From the NCBI GenBank assembly GCA_963842835.1, contig CAWJIB010000001.1, forward strand, positions 372,001-436,000: a stretch of DNA of 64,000 bases. The letters run 5' to 3'. The notes beneath the pieces are model-generated. The model had not been told where the DNA came from and did no database searches. It was given only the letters and a program-made list of their open reading frames with translations. The DNA comes from Roseiarcus sp963842835 (GTDB taxonomy: Bacteria; Pseudomonadota; Alphaproteobacteria; Rhizobiales; Beijerinckiaceae). Shown one piece after another: positions 6,390 through 15,499 of the stretch (position 1 is its first letter; the number at the start of each line of letters is the position of its first letter). The translations under genes were made by a program, and so were the position numbers.

Positions 6390-8609
6390 ATGTCCCACGA
6401 GGCGCCTGAGAATAGCGAAACGCTACGCCTGACGGTCGTCGAGGCGCGACGCGACGACGTCGGACGCGGCATCGTCCGGATCGACCCCGAAACCCTGCGG
6501 CGGATCGGCGCTTCGCCCGGCGACGTGCTGGAGATCGAAGGTCGCGCGAAGACGGTCGCCAAAGCGATGCCCACCTACAAGGAGCAACGGGGACAACAGA
6601 TCATTCAGCTCGACGGCGTCGGCCGCACCAACGCGGGCGTCGCGCTTGGCCAGAAGGCCGCGATCAAGAAGGTCGCTCACGCCGTCGCTCGGCGCGTGGT
6701 CGCAGCTCCGTTGGGCGCGGGCGCCTTGCAAGAGGACGAAATCGAACATATGGCGCGCCGGCTCGACGGGCTTGCCGTCAAAACCGGCGACCGCGTGCGA
6801 ATCGCCCTGTTCGGAGGAAGCCATCGCGATTTCCATGTGATCCGCACCGAACCCGACGGGCCGGTGATGATCCATCCCGACACCTTGCTCGCGGTCGAAA
6901 GCGCTCGCGGCGGCGCGCCGAGCCAAGCGGCTCGCGAGGCCGAGGACATCGTGACCTACGACGATCTCGGCGGAATGGAGCGCGAAGTCGCGAAGATTCG
7001 CGAAATGATCGAGCTGCCGCTCAGCCACCCCGAGATTTTCGAGCGTCTCGGCATGACGCCGCCAAAAGGCGTGCTGCTGCACGGGCTGCCCGGCTGCGGC
7101 AAGACGCTGCTCGCGCGCGCGGTGGCGCACGAATCCGACGCTGAGTTCATCTACGTAAGCGGACCGGAGATCATTCAGAAATTCTATGGCGAGAGCGAAG
7201 CTCAATTACGAAAGATTTTCGAGGACGCCCGCAAGCGCGCCCCCTGCATCATCTTCTTCGACGAGATCGACTCGCTCGCGCCCAAGCGCGAACGCGTCGA
7301 AGGCGAGGTCGAAAAGCGAGTCGTCGCGCAGCTTCTCGCCTTAATGGACGGCCTCAAGAGCCGTGGCGACGTGATCGTCATGGCGGCGACCAATCGTCCG
7401 AACGCGATCGATCCCGCGTTGCGGCGACCCGGACGCTTCGACCGGGAGATCGCCATCGGCATCCCCAACGAGAATGCGCGGCGCGATATCCTGGAAATTT
7501 ACGCGCGCGGCATGCCGCTCGGCGAAGGCGTCGACCTCGCCGATCTCGCGGCGACGACGCATGGATTCACCGGCGCCGATCTGAACGCGCTCTGCCGCGA
7601 GGCCGCCATGGCCGCGCTGCGTCGCCAACTTCCGGAGCTGTCGCTCGGCGCGGGGCCGGTTCCCTATGAGGCGCTCATGGCCATGGAGGTCAAAATGCTG
7701 GACTTTAGAGAGGCGTTGAGCGAAGTGGCGCCCTCGGGACTCCGTGAAGTCTCCGTCGAAGTGCCCAATGTGCGCTGGGACGACGTCGGCGGCCTCGAGC
7801 CCATCAAGACCGCCCTGCGCGAAGCCATCGCTTGGCCCTTGAGCCAACCCGCGTTGTTCGAAAAAATCGGGCTGGCGCCGCCACGCGGCATCTTGCTCTA
7901 TGGCCCGCCCGGAAACGGCAAGACGCTGCTGGTGAAGGCCCTGGCTTCGCAAAGCAACATCAACTTCATTTCCATCAAGGGCCCTGAGTTGTTGTCGAAA
8001 TATATCGGCGAATCGGAGCAAGGCGTGCGCGAACTCTTCGCGCGGGCCCGCCATGCCGCGCCCTGCATCGTCTTTCTCGACGAGGTCGACGCGCTGGCGC
8101 CGAAGCGGGGCTCGGACGGTCGTTCGCCGGTGACCGATCGGGTCGTGAGCCAGTTGCTCACGGAACTCGACGGCGTCGAAGCGCTGGGCGACGTCTGGGT
8201 GATCGCCGCCACAAATCGGCTGGACATGATCGACGATGCGCTCCTGCGCCCAGGGCGGCTCGACTATCACCTGGAGGTGGCGCGGCCGGATCGCGTCGCG
8301 CGCGCGGCCATTCTGGGCGTCCATCTGCGCAAGAAGCCCGTAGCCGAGGGCATCGATCTTGCGGCTCTGGCCGAGCTGACGGAGGGATTATCCGCCGCCG
8401 AGGTCCGTTTCGTTTGCGATCGCGCGGCCCTCAGCGCCGTTCGCCGCATCTTTCCCGCGACAAGCGGCGAGGCGGTCGACATTGAATTGCTGCGCATCGA
8501 ACAGCGCGACTTCGACGATGCGCTCGCGGCGCAGGCCGGCGCTCCGGGACGGCCGCCGGATCACGGCGCAAGCCGTCGCCCCGACGGAATTCGACCCCGA
8601 GGGGATTGA
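6390..8609 (+). CDS. CDC48/VAT-type double AAA ATPase
   Basis: This 739-aa protein has the full p97/CDC48/VAT layout. An N-terminal substrate domain occupies about 8-180 (starting LRLTVVEARRDDVGRGIVRI). D1 has Walker A GLPGCGKT at 232-239 and Walker B ending FFDEID at 289-294. D2 has Walker A GPPGNGKT at 505-512 and Walker B ending FLDEVD at 562-567. The second-region-of-homology motifs AATNRPNAIDPALRRPGR and AATNRLDMIDDALLRPGR are both present. These ATPases unfold or extract proteins by threading. Position at the end of the gas-vesicle operon suggests remodelling of vesicle proteins, complementing GvpN. Both Walker A loops depart slightly from the commonest GPPGTGKT form but keep all essential residues. 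Confidence 0.93.
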   Translation: MSHEAPENSETLRLTVVEARRDDVGRGIVRIDPETLRRIGASPGDVLEIEGRAKTVAKAMPTYKEQRGQQIIQLDGVGRTNAGVALGQKAAIKKVAHAVARRVVAAPLGAGALQEDEIEHMARRLDGLAVKTGDRVRIALFGGSHRDFHVIRTEPDGPVMIHPDTLLAVESARGGAPSQAAREAEDIVTYDDLGGMEREVAKIREMIELPLSHPEIFERLGMTPPKGVLLHGLPGCGKTLLARAVAHESDAEFIYVSGPEIIQKFYGESEAQLRKIFEDARKRAPCIIFFDEIDSLAPKRERVEGEVEKRVVAQLLALMDGLKSRGDVIVMAATNRPNAIDPALRRPGRFDREIAIGIPNENARRDILEIYARGMPLGEGVDLADLAATTHGFTGADLNALCREAAMAALRRQLPELSLGAGPVPYEALMAMEVKMLDFREALSEVAPSGLREVSVEVPNVRWDDVGGLEPIKTALREAIAWPLSQPALFEKIGLAPPRGILLYGPPGNGKTLLVKALASQSNINFISIKGPELLSKYIGESEQGVRELFARARHAAPCIVFLDEVDALAPKRGSDGRSPVTDRVVSQLLTELDGVEALGDVWVIAATNRLDMIDDALLRPGRLDYHLEVARPDRVARAAILGVHLRKKPVAEGIDLAALAELTEGLSAAEVRFVCDRAALSAVRRIFPATSGEAVDIELLRIEQRDFDDALAAQAGAPGRPPDHGASRRPDGIRPRGD

Positions 8610-8624
8610 GCGCTTCGGTCGGCC

Positions 8625-8832
8625 ATGCGTGAAAACGTCACTTCCGGAGAGGTTCCCTTCCGCAAGGCCTATATCCAATCGGTGGTCGGCAGCATCCAGG
8701 TCAAGGATGGCCTCGTCCGCATTATTGGCGATGAATGCACGCTGGAACAAGACGTTGTCGCTCGTGCGATGACGCCAGACGGTGTTCGTAGATCGCCAGC
8801 GAAGCGGCGCGCCATTTTCGTGCAAAATTGCG
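8625..8832 (+). pseudogene. C-terminal remnant of a serine site-specific recombinase
   Basis: The frame from 8625 reads TSGEVPFRKAYIQSVVGSIQ and then VRIIGDECTLEQ. This matches the last 50 or so residues of large serine (resolvase-type) recombinases, whose ends typically read like SGxxPFRKAYLRSVI, then a RIHGxxxxLE motif and FVxKW. The catalytic resolvase domain and the bulk of the protein are absent. The scar lies directly after the gas-vesicle ATPase and likely marks the edge of an integrated element. Confidence 0.6.
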
Positions 8833-9005
8833 AGCGCCGGCCGAGCCCATGGCGCGGCCGGCGACGCTTGTTCCAGCGTAGCTTAATCCCCGACGATGCG
8901 AACAATCCCATCGTCGAAAAGCCGATCGAGGAGCTTGTTGCCTGACTTGGCGTGTCCGTTCCGACCATGCTTCGCAGGGCTTTTCATCCGGGATCGCCGG
9001 TTTTT

Positions 9006-10061
9006 TCAGGGCGAGTTGAAGTTCCCGTGCAACGCCAAATCTGCCGCGCTGAGTCGATCTTTCGCAAAGTTCTGCTGATGCCAATAAGGATACAGCATCG
9101 GAATTGAACTAACCGCGTTCAAGCGCTGCCGCTCGTCGTCCGTGAGCTTCAGGCTCACCGCGGCAATGTTGTCCTTGAACTGCGCTTCGTTGCGCCCGCC
9201 GACGACAAGCGACGTCACCGCCGGCCGCTCGAGCAGCCAGGCCAGCGCGATCTGCGCTGCGGAGACGCCACGACTATCGCCGATTTGCACCAGCATATCG
9301 ACGATGTTCCATAAACGGTCAGGGTCGCGGATCGGCGGCTCGGTCCAGCCGGCGAACTGCCGCGACCCTTCGGGCGTCGCCCGATCGCGGCGATGCTTGC
9401 CCGACAACAATCCCGCGGCGAGCGGGCTCCAGACCAGAACGCCCAGCCCCTGATCGACAGAGATCGGCAGCAATTCGTATTCAGCTTCGCGCGCCTCCAG
9501 CGTGTAATGAATCTGCTGTGTGACGAAGCGTTCGCGTCCGTTTCGGTCGCTGACGCCCAGCGCTTTCATGACGTGCCAGCCAGAATAATTTGAACAGCCG
9601 ATGTAACGAATTTTGCCCTGAGCCACGAGCGTGTCGAGAGCGTGGAGCATCTCTTCCAGCGGCGTGGCGCCGTCCCACTCATGCATGTAGTAGATGTCGA
9701 TAACGTCCGTCTTCAGACGCTTGAGGCTCTTTTCGCATTCGCGAATGAGGTGGTAGCGTGAAACGCCCTCGTCGTTCGGGCCATTGCCGATACGCATGCG
9801 CGCCTTTGACGATATAAGGATCTCTCCCCTTTTGGCGCCGAGAGCCTCTCCAAGAATTTCTTCCGACAAGCCATTCGAGTACATATTGGACGTATCGAAA
9901 AGGTTAATCCCGGAATCAATGCACAAATTGACCAATCGGCGGGCCTCTTCAACGCCTTGACGGCCGACCATCGCGAAAGCGCCCTTTCCGCCGAAGGTGA
10001 ACGTTCCCATCGTAAGAACCGAAACTTTGAGGCCGGACCGGCCAAGCAGTCGATATTCCAT
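9006..10061 (-). CDS. Aldo/keto reductase
   Basis: This 351-aa NAD(P)H-dependent oxidoreductase has the TIM-barrel aldo/keto reductase tetrad: Asp56 and Tyr61 in FDTSNMY, Lys86 in SSKAR and His127 in YYMHEWDG. The N-terminus MEYRLLGRSGLKVSVLTMGT and the C-terminal LVVGGRNEAQFKDNIAA are typical of the YghZ/Kvbeta-like branch. The ATG at 10061, with GGA upstream, was chosen over an earlier in-frame ATG that would add a basic tail absent from the family. The substrate cannot be read from sequence; small aldehydes or sugar derivatives are usual. It lies 250 bases downstream of the racemase gene on the same strand. Confidence 0.92.
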   Translation of the reverse strand: MEYRLLGRSGLKVSVLTMGTFTFGGKGAFAMVGRQGVEEARRLVNLCIDSGINLFDTSNMYSNGLSEEILGEALGAKRGEILISSKARMRIGNGPNDEGVSRYHLIRECEKSLKRLKTDVIDIYYMHEWDGATPLEEMLHALDTLVAQGKIRYIGCSNYSGWHVMKALGVSDRNGRERFVTQQIHYTLEAREAEYELLPISVDQGLGVLVWSPLAAGLLSGKHRRDRATPEGSRQFAGWTEPPIRDPDRLWNIVDMLVQIGDSRGVSAAQIALAWLLERPAVTSLVVGGRNEAQFKDNIAAVSLKLTDDERQRLNAVSSIPMLYPYWHQQNFAKDRLSAADLALHGNFNSP

Positions 10062-10310
10062 TGAATTTTTCCTACTCGATTTGCAAGTTTGACTTAACGT
10101 TGCGACGAAAGCGAGTTTTCGCCTCGGAGTATGACTGTGTATTTTGCATCCCACAAATTGGTTTAGATAATTTCATTCAGCAGTTCTGATAATAAATCAC
10201 ACGGTCACCTACAAAGCCTGCACCCGGCCGAATCTCCATGCGCCGTCTGGCGCCGGCGCTTCGGCGCGGCCCGTCAAAGGAGGCGTCATGGCGGCCCCGC
10301 CTCATCGCGC

Positions 10311-10985
10311 TTATAGAACGCCCAGGGCGCCCAACCGAGACCTGAGATGGATTACGCCGAGTTCGGGGCTGGCTAGGATCGGCGCGCGTCCCGTCGCGCC
10401 CTGCTCGCCTTTTAGCGCGCGCGCCATCGAAGCTTGCGCGAGGACAACCACGTCGACTTTGCCGACCAAGGCGCGCAAGCCGTCGGCGACGAGCGCATCG
10501 TGGCCCTCGCTGTCGCCTTGAGCCAGCCGAGCGAAGGCGCCCTCGCACAATTTCGCAAGGACGGAGAACGATCCGCCAGCTGCGGCGGCGCGGCGCTCGA
10601 TCAAGTCGGTCGTCGGCTTCAGCGTCGTCGGCAATGTCGCCAGCACGCCGATGCGGCGGCCGTACGTCAGAGCTGCATCAGCCATTCCTTCATCGACGCG
10701 AACGAGCGGCACGGGGCAGATCGGCGCCGCTAGATCGACGGCCGGTCCTAACGACGAGCAGGTGACGAACACCGCATCGGCTCCTGCGTCCACAGCCGAC
10801 CAGACGTAATTGATGAGTCGCCGTGTCGTGGCGGGCGAAAGCTCCCCTGCCCGGATCGTATTTCGCAGAAGGCTTTCGTCGACGATGTTGAAGGATGTCC
10901 AGGTTTCGAGGTGTCGTTTCATCAACGCTTCAAAAACTGGAATCAAACCCGTGACGGTGTGAATAAGCGCAAGCGAACGCGGCAT
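10311..10985 (-). CDS. Asp/Glu/hydantoin racemase family protein
   Basis: The 224-aa protein belongs to the Asp/Glu racemase fold. The first catalytic-cysteine motif is present (AVFVTCSSLG, Cys76), and the family start MPRSLALIHTVTGLIPVFEA fits. The second half, where a partner Cys normally sits, reads VVVLAQASMA (about 180-189) with no Cys. The enzyme may therefore be a decarboxylase, lyase or isomerase relative rather than a two-base racemase. It is transcribed divergently from a LysR regulator with about 140 bases between them, a common regulator-target arrangement. Confidence 0.8.
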   Translation of the reverse strand: MPRSLALIHTVTGLIPVFEALMKRHLETWTSFNIVDESLLRNTIRAGELSPATTRRLINYVWSAVDAGADAVFVTCSSLGPAVDLAAPICPVPLVRVDEGMADAALTYGRRIGVLATLPTTLKPTTDLIERRAAAAGGSFSVLAKLCEGAFARLAQGDSEGHDALVADGLRALVGKVDVVVLAQASMARALKGEQGATGRAPILASPELGVIHLRSRLGALGVL

Positions 10986-11125
10986 GCATCGAATGCTCCA
11001 TTAGCCGCTTCTTGAAACGGCGGGCCTCGTCGAACCGCCTATGCGTATGCACGCATCTTGCCCGTGCGGGCAAATCGAAATATGTAATTTGATTGAGCAT
11101 CTTTGATGATAAATGGGTAATCGCA

Positions 11126-12052
11126 TTGGATATTAAACAGCTTGAGTGCTTCGTTGCGGTTGCCGAAGAGCGGCATTTCACACGGGCGGCTCAACGTCTT
11201 GGGGTCGTTCAGTCGGGGCTTTCGCAAAACATCCGGACCCTGGAGGAAGAGCTTGGCGGCCCACTCTTCGCGCGCAGCACGCGCCGGGTCGATTTGACCC
11301 CGGCGGGAAAGATTTTGCTCCAAGAAGCCTATCACGTGCTGACCGCTGCACGAGAAGCGCGTTTGGCGGTGACTCAAGTCCACGGTCTTGCCCGCGGGCA
11401 GCTTCGCATCGGCTCGATCCAGAGCTTGGCGCCGTTTGTCGATCTTCCGGCTTCGCTTGGCCGGTTCCGGGAGAAGTTTGCCGGGATCGATATTGAACTC
11501 CTGCTCGACGGGGCGGCGCCCTTGCTCGATGAAGTGAACGAGGGAAGGCTTGATCTCGTCTTCACGCAGCCTGGTGAGGTCGGCGCATCGATGGCGACCC
11601 TGATGCTGGCCTGCGAGGATATGGTGGCGGTTTGCGCGCCAAACCATCCCTTGGCGGGCACACGCGCCGTTACGCTTCAAGCTCTGCTTAGTGAGACCTT
11701 CGTAGATTTGAAGGCGGACTGGGGTATGCGGCGGTTGCTCGACCGAAGTTTTGCATCGCTTCACGCGGTTCGGAAAGTCGGCTTTGAGGTGAATGACGTC
11801 TCGATGCTTATGGATTTGGCGGCTCGGGGTCTCGGCATAGCGCTGGTCCCCGAATCGCTCGCGCGCGCCCGAGCCGCCGACGTTCGCGCCAGCCCGATTG
11901 TCGTGATCGAACTCGCTGGCGAGGAGCCGCCGTGCTGGGAACTCATTGTCGCTTTCAAGGGACGCAACCGCCGGCCGTCAAATCGCGTCGCCGAGGCTTT
12001 CCTTGACCTATTGATCTCGAACTCTGGCGAGCCGATAAAATTTCACGATTAA
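11126..12052 (+). CDS. LysR-family transcriptional regulator
   Basis: This protein of about 308 aa has the LysR N-terminal winged helix-turn-helix (DIKQLECFVAVAEERHFTRA, then LSQNIRTLEEELGGPLFAR) and a periplasmic-binding-protein-like effector domain (about 90-300). There is no in-frame ATG near the 5' end. TTG 11126 gives the canonical MDIKQLECF start; an upstream TTG at 11093 would add 11 residues. It is divergent from the racemase gene at 10985 and most likely controls that gene, and perhaps the aldo/keto reductase beyond it. The effector is unknown. Confidence 0.9.
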   Translation: MDIKQLECFVAVAEERHFTRAAQRLGVVQSGLSQNIRTLEEELGGPLFARSTRRVDLTPAGKILLQEAYHVLTAAREARLAVTQVHGLARGQLRIGSIQSLAPFVDLPASLGRFREKFAGIDIELLLDGAAPLLDEVNEGRLDLVFTQPGEVGASMATLMLACEDMVAVCAPNHPLAGTRAVTLQALLSETFVDLKADWGMRRLLDRSFASLHAVRKVGFEVNDVSMLMDLAARGLGIALVPESLARARAADVRASPIVVIELAGEEPPCWELIVAFKGRNRRPSNRVAEAFLDLLISNSGEPIKFHD

Positions 12053-12133
12053 TTACCCGGTCGTCCGCGAAAATCGGTGAGAGTCCTTCATTTTGTGGTG
12101 TTTTCTGGCTGGCAAGCGCATTCGCGACAGAGC

Positions 12134-12276
12134 TCACGGAACCGGCAGCGCATAGAAAATCGCGTCGAGAATCTCGCGCAAATCGGCCGAACGTTTGCGT
12201 CCGCCACGCCGCGCGGGCGGAATCGGCGGCGCAACCCGCGCCATTCCGCATCTGTCATATCGCGCGGGTAGCGAAG
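12134..12276 (-). pseudogene. N-terminal remnant of an IS5-family transposase
   Basis: On the minus strand one frame encodes LRYPRDMTDAEW (12276-12241). A second frame then encodes IPPARRGGRKRSADLREILD and AIFYAL (12223-12140). Together they reproduce the start of IS5/IS427-type transposases (YPSDLTDAEW, IPPARRGGR, VNVREVLNAIFYVL), broken by a frameshift and truncated after about 45 residues. No inverted repeat or C-terminal part is adjacent. The surrounding 12053-12414 interval holds nothing else I can support. Confidence 0.65.
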
Positions 12277-12414
12277 GCCGCGGCGGTCGGGGGCGCTGCA
12301 GCGTTCGGATTTCCACATCGGGCGCTCCTCGAAGAACCAAGCGCCAAACAAGGAATCAAAACCGAGTCTCGTGATTCGACAAGTTCCTGAATCGGCTCTC
12401 GGACCACGAAAAAA

Positions 12415-13347
12415 TCAGCTCGTCTTCTTCGGCTCCATGTCAACCCCGTTCGCTCTACCGATATGGGTGGCTAGCATCGGCACATAGCTCTCGGCGCCGC
12501 CTGCGGCGTTAGCAAGGGCAAATGAATTCTTCGTGGCGTTGCCCATCGGATTTAGGAGACCGGCCGCGTCCGCCATCGCTTCAAGATAACGCAGATCCTT
12601 AAACGCGTTGGCGATCGTAAACTTATGCGCTTCGCGATCGCCATCCAGCGTCCACCGCATGAAAGTCTGATAGAAACCACAGTCCATTCGGCCGCCACGT
12701 ATGACACTATCGAAGCGTTGAGGCGAAATGCCCACCTTTTGAGATAACGCCAAAGCCTCCGAATAGAGCGCGGCATAGCCGAGCGAAAGAAAGTTGTTGA
12801 GCAACTTCATCCGATGTCCGTCGCCTGGGCCGCCGACGTGCACCGCCCGGCCGGCCCAAGTGTCAAGGATCGGCTTGAGCCGAGCAAAGACCGCGTCACG
12901 AGCCCCGACCATCGTATCGAGCGTCCCTTCCCACGCTTCTTTCGGCGTCCGGCTAAGAGGAGCGTCGACATAGTCGACGCCAAGGGGCGCGAACTCCGCA
13001 CAGAGCGCGATCGTCGAATTCGGGTCCGAGGTCGAGCAGTCGACAACGACGGAGCCTGGCTTCAACCCCTCCTTCAAACCGTCCGCGTCGCGCGCGATCG
13101 CTTCGACTTCCTTGGACCCGGTCACGCAAAGGAAAATAACTGTCGAGCGGGCAGCGATCTCTTTGGCGCTCTTTGCTTCGATCGCCCCTCGCCGGACCAA
13201 ATCTTCAATCGGTACGCGATTCCTGTGTCCCAGCACTGCGAGCGGATAGCCTTTTTCAACGATGTTTTTCGCCATCCCATGACCCATGAGGCCGAGCCCG
13301 ATGAAGCCGACCTGCTCGCCGGACTGAGATGTAATGGACATCGACAT
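12415..13347 (-). CDS. Beta-hydroxyacid dehydrogenase (3-hydroxyisobutyrate dehydrogenase family)
   Basis: The 310-aa protein has the Rossmann NAD motif GLGLMG (17-22) and the all-alpha C-terminal half of the 3-hydroxyisobutyrate/glyoxylate reductase family. The catalytic-lysine motif is present as MKLLNNFL. The substrate-binding loop, usually DAPVSGG, reads DAPLSRT, so substrate preference probably differs from the LtnD paralogue encoded at 16821. The ATG at 13347 follows AGGAGAGG at good spacing; the frame is open further upstream but without another good site. A LacI-type operator lies about 95 bases upstream, which places the gene in the tetronate regulon. Confidence 0.88.
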   Translation of the reverse strand: MSMSITSQSGEQVGFIGLGLMGHGMAKNIVEKGYPLAVLGHRNRVPIEDLVRRGAIEAKSAKEIAARSTVIFLCVTGSKEVEAIARDADGLKEGLKPGSVVVDCSTSDPNSTIALCAEFAPLGVDYVDAPLSRTPKEAWEGTLDTMVGARDAVFARLKPILDTWAGRAVHVGGPGDGHRMKLLNNFLSLGYAALYSEALALSQKVGISPQRFDSVIRGGRMDCGFYQTFMRWTLDGDREAHKFTIANAFKDLRYLEAMADAAGLLNPMGNATKNSFALANAAGGAESYVPMLATHIGRANGVDMEPKKTS

Positions 13348-13442
13348 TTCCTCTCCTGTTCGGACTTCGCGCGCGCGCTGCAGGCGATCCCTTGATTGGC
13401 GGCTCGTGTCACAAATTAGCGCTTTGGGTCTTTTGACGGCCA

Positions 13443-13458
13443 ATGTTAGCGCTGTCAA
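13443..13458. promoter_or_regulatory. Candidate LacI operator (distal dehydrogenase)
   Basis: ATGTTAGCGCTGTCAA matches the perfect palindrome ATGACAGCGCTGTCAT at 13 of 16 positions, with the AGCGCT centre and the GTCA arm intact. It lies about 95 bases upstream of the dehydrogenase start at 13347 and overlaps a TTGACA on the minus strand. Confidence 0.6.
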
Positions 13459-13510
13459 TGCCCGTAAAAGCCGGATCGCTGGCTTTCTCTGTCGAGGCGA
13501 CGAGCGGCGC

Positions 13511-14152
13511 CTAAAATAAATTATAACGCTTTCGCAGCGCTTCGACCTGATCCGGTGTCAGCGGGCGGATAGGCATCGATCGGAGCATGAGAAACAGCTT
13601 CGCGGTTTCCTCCAGCTCCTCGGTCGCGAATTGCGCGTTCGCCAACGAGGACCCCGCGACGACCGGGCCATGATTGGCCAACAACACGGCATGGTGGCGC
13701 CCTGCGAGCTTCTGCACGGCCTTGGCGAGAGCCTCGTCGCCGGGAGGGAAATAGGGCACGAGCGGCAGCGAACCAACCCGCATGACGAAATAAGCGGTCA
13801 GCGGGGGCAAGACGTCATTCGGATCGACGTCGGCCAGGATGCTGACAGCTACAGAATGCGTGGAATGCAAATGCACGACCGCGGACGCGTCGGCACGTTG
13901 CCCATACATGCAGAAATGAAGAAACGCCTCTTTGGTGGGAGGGTCGCCCTCGACGAGCCGACCGTCGGCGTCAAATTTTGAAAGCTTCGAGGGATCGAGG
14001 GCCCCGAGCGAAGCGTTGGTCGGCGTCATAAGCCAACCGCCGTTCGAAAGCCGCACGCTGATGTTGCCCGTCGATCCGAAGGTCAGGCCGCGCTGGAAGA
14101 TCGAGAGCCCGACACGGCAAATCTCCTCGCGGGATTGGCCCTCTTCGCTCAT
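13511..14152 (-). CDS. otnC: 3-oxo-tetronate 4-phosphate decarboxylase OtnC
   Basis: This 213-aa class II aldolase-family protein carries the zinc triad His94 and His96 (VVHLHSTHS) and His161 (ANHGPVV), with the acidic residue Glu75 in PTKEAFLHF. OtnC converts 3-oxo-tetronate 4-phosphate to dihydroxyacetone phosphate and CO2, the last step of four-carbon acid-sugar catabolism. Its gene follows otnK by 27 bases on the same strand, the arrangement described for these pathways. GGGAG precedes the ATG. A generic fuculose-phosphate-type aldolase is the alternative from sequence alone; the context favours OtnC. Confidence 0.88.
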   Translation of the reverse strand: MSEEGQSREEICRVGLSIFQRGLTFGSTGNISVRLSNGGWLMTPTNASLGALDPSKLSKFDADGRLVEGDPPTKEAFLHFCMYGQRADASAVVHLHSTHSVAVSILADVDPNDVLPPLTAYFVMRVGSLPLVPYFPPGDEALAKAVQKLAGRHHAVLLANHGPVVAGSSLANAQFATEELEETAKLFLMLRSMPIRPLTPDQVEALRKRYNLF

Positions 14153-14179
14153 GTGATCGCTCCCTCGTCCCCAAGCTTC

Positions 14180-15445
14180 TCAAGTCAACTTCGCCCAGGC
14201 CTTCAGGAAGAAATCGGGCGCGCCGAAATTTCCCGATTTCAGCGCGAGCGCGACCCGCGGGGCTCCGATGCCGAGAGTCCAAGGCACGCCCGGGTCGATC
14301 TCCGGACCAATCTGCAGCGCCGCAACGCCGAGCGCGCCGACAACCGCGCCCGAGGTCTCGCCCCCAGCGACAAGAAAGCGCGTGAATCCGTTGGCGAGCA
14401 ACAAGCGTCCGACATCTGCGAGCAGTTTTTCGACGATAGCGCCCGCCCGCTCCACGCCAAGTTTGTCTTGCACGTCTCGAACGACCGACGGATCTGCGCT
14501 GGAATAGACGAGGACTGGACGAGCCGTCGTGTTTTCAATCACCCATGCAGCAACCTCGTCAGCGGTAATCGTTCCCGCGGCGATCGCCAAAGGGTCGAGT
14601 TGGAGAGCAGGCGTTCCCGCTTCGATGGCGACCTGAATCTGGCTGCGCGTGGCCTTGGAGCATGAACCCGCCAGAATCACAGATTTTCCGGCCGGCGCCG
14701 CGAGAGTTGAGACAGGACTGCGCGCGGTCAATTTGCCCGCGGCGCGGAAGTTGTCCGGCAGTCCCATCGCAATGCCCGAACCGCCGGTGATTAGCGGCAT
14801 ATTTGCGCATGCGGCGCCGATCGCGCGCAAGTGCTCGTCGCTGATCGCATCCACGACCATCATGCGCTTGCCTTCGGACCTTGCTTTCTCGAGTCCCTCA
14901 CGGATGGCCGCAACGCCGCGTTCGACAGTCGCGAACGGGATCAATCCGACCTTCGCTTTGACTTGTCTTTGCAATACGCGGACGAGGTTTGCGTCTCGCA
15001 TCGGCGTCAGCGGATGATCCTTCATCGGACTATCGGACAACAGCGTGTCGCCGACGAAAAGGTGGCCCTGATAAATCGATCGCCCGGCCGCGGGAAAAGC
15101 GGGGCACGCTATCGTGAGGTCCGATCCGATGAGGTCGAGCAACGCCGCGGCGACGGGGCCTATGTTCCCCTCATCCGTGGAATCGAAAGTCGAACAATAT
15201 TTGAACATCAACTGTTCGGCGCCGGCCGATCGCAGCGCGGAGGCGGCGGCGATCGACGACGCGATCGCCTCTCGTGCAGGAATTGTCCGCGACTTCAGGG
15301 CCACGACGACCGCCTCCGCGTCGCCGAAGTCGATCTCGCGGGACGGCGCGCCAATCGCCTGCACAGTCTTCATGCCATTTCGGGAAAGCATCAGGGCGAC
15401 GTCGGTAGCCCCGGTCAAATCGTCAGCCACCACGCCCAAGATCAT
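14180..15445 (-). CDS. otnK: 3-oxo-tetronate kinase OtnK (DUF1537 family)
   Basis: The 421-aa protein is a four-carbon acid-sugar kinase of the former DUF1537 family. The N-terminal substrate domain has VVADDLTGATDVA (5-17) and the C-terminal nucleotide domain has VAGGETSGAVVGALG. It phosphorylates 3-oxo-tetronate to the 4-phosphate, the substrate of OtnC encoded directly downstream. It lies 54 bases after the LacI regulator gene on the same strand, so regulator, kinase and decarboxylase probably form one operon. Length and domain order are normal for the family. Confidence 0.92.
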   Translation of the reverse strand: MILGVVADDLTGATDVALMLSRNGMKTVQAIGAPSREIDFGDAEAVVVALKSRTIPAREAIASSIAAASALRSAGAEQLMFKYCSTFDSTDEGNIGPVAAALLDLIGSDLTIACPAFPAAGRSIYQGHLFVGDTLLSDSPMKDHPLTPMRDANLVRVLQRQVKAKVGLIPFATVERGVAAIREGLEKARSEGKRMMVVDAISDEHLRAIGAACANMPLITGGSGIAMGLPDNFRAAGKLTARSPVSTLAAPAGKSVILAGSCSKATRSQIQVAIEAGTPALQLDPLAIAAGTITADEVAAWVIENTTARPVLVYSSADPSVVRDVQDKLGVERAGAIVEKLLADVGRLLLANGFTRFLVAGGETSGAVVGALGVAALQIGPEIDPGVPWTLGIGAPRVALALKSGNFGAPDFFLKAWAKLT

Positions 15446-15499
15446 GCTTCGGCCCCTTTCCGCTCACGCGTTTGAGTTGTCGCTATTGCGGATAGGCGA

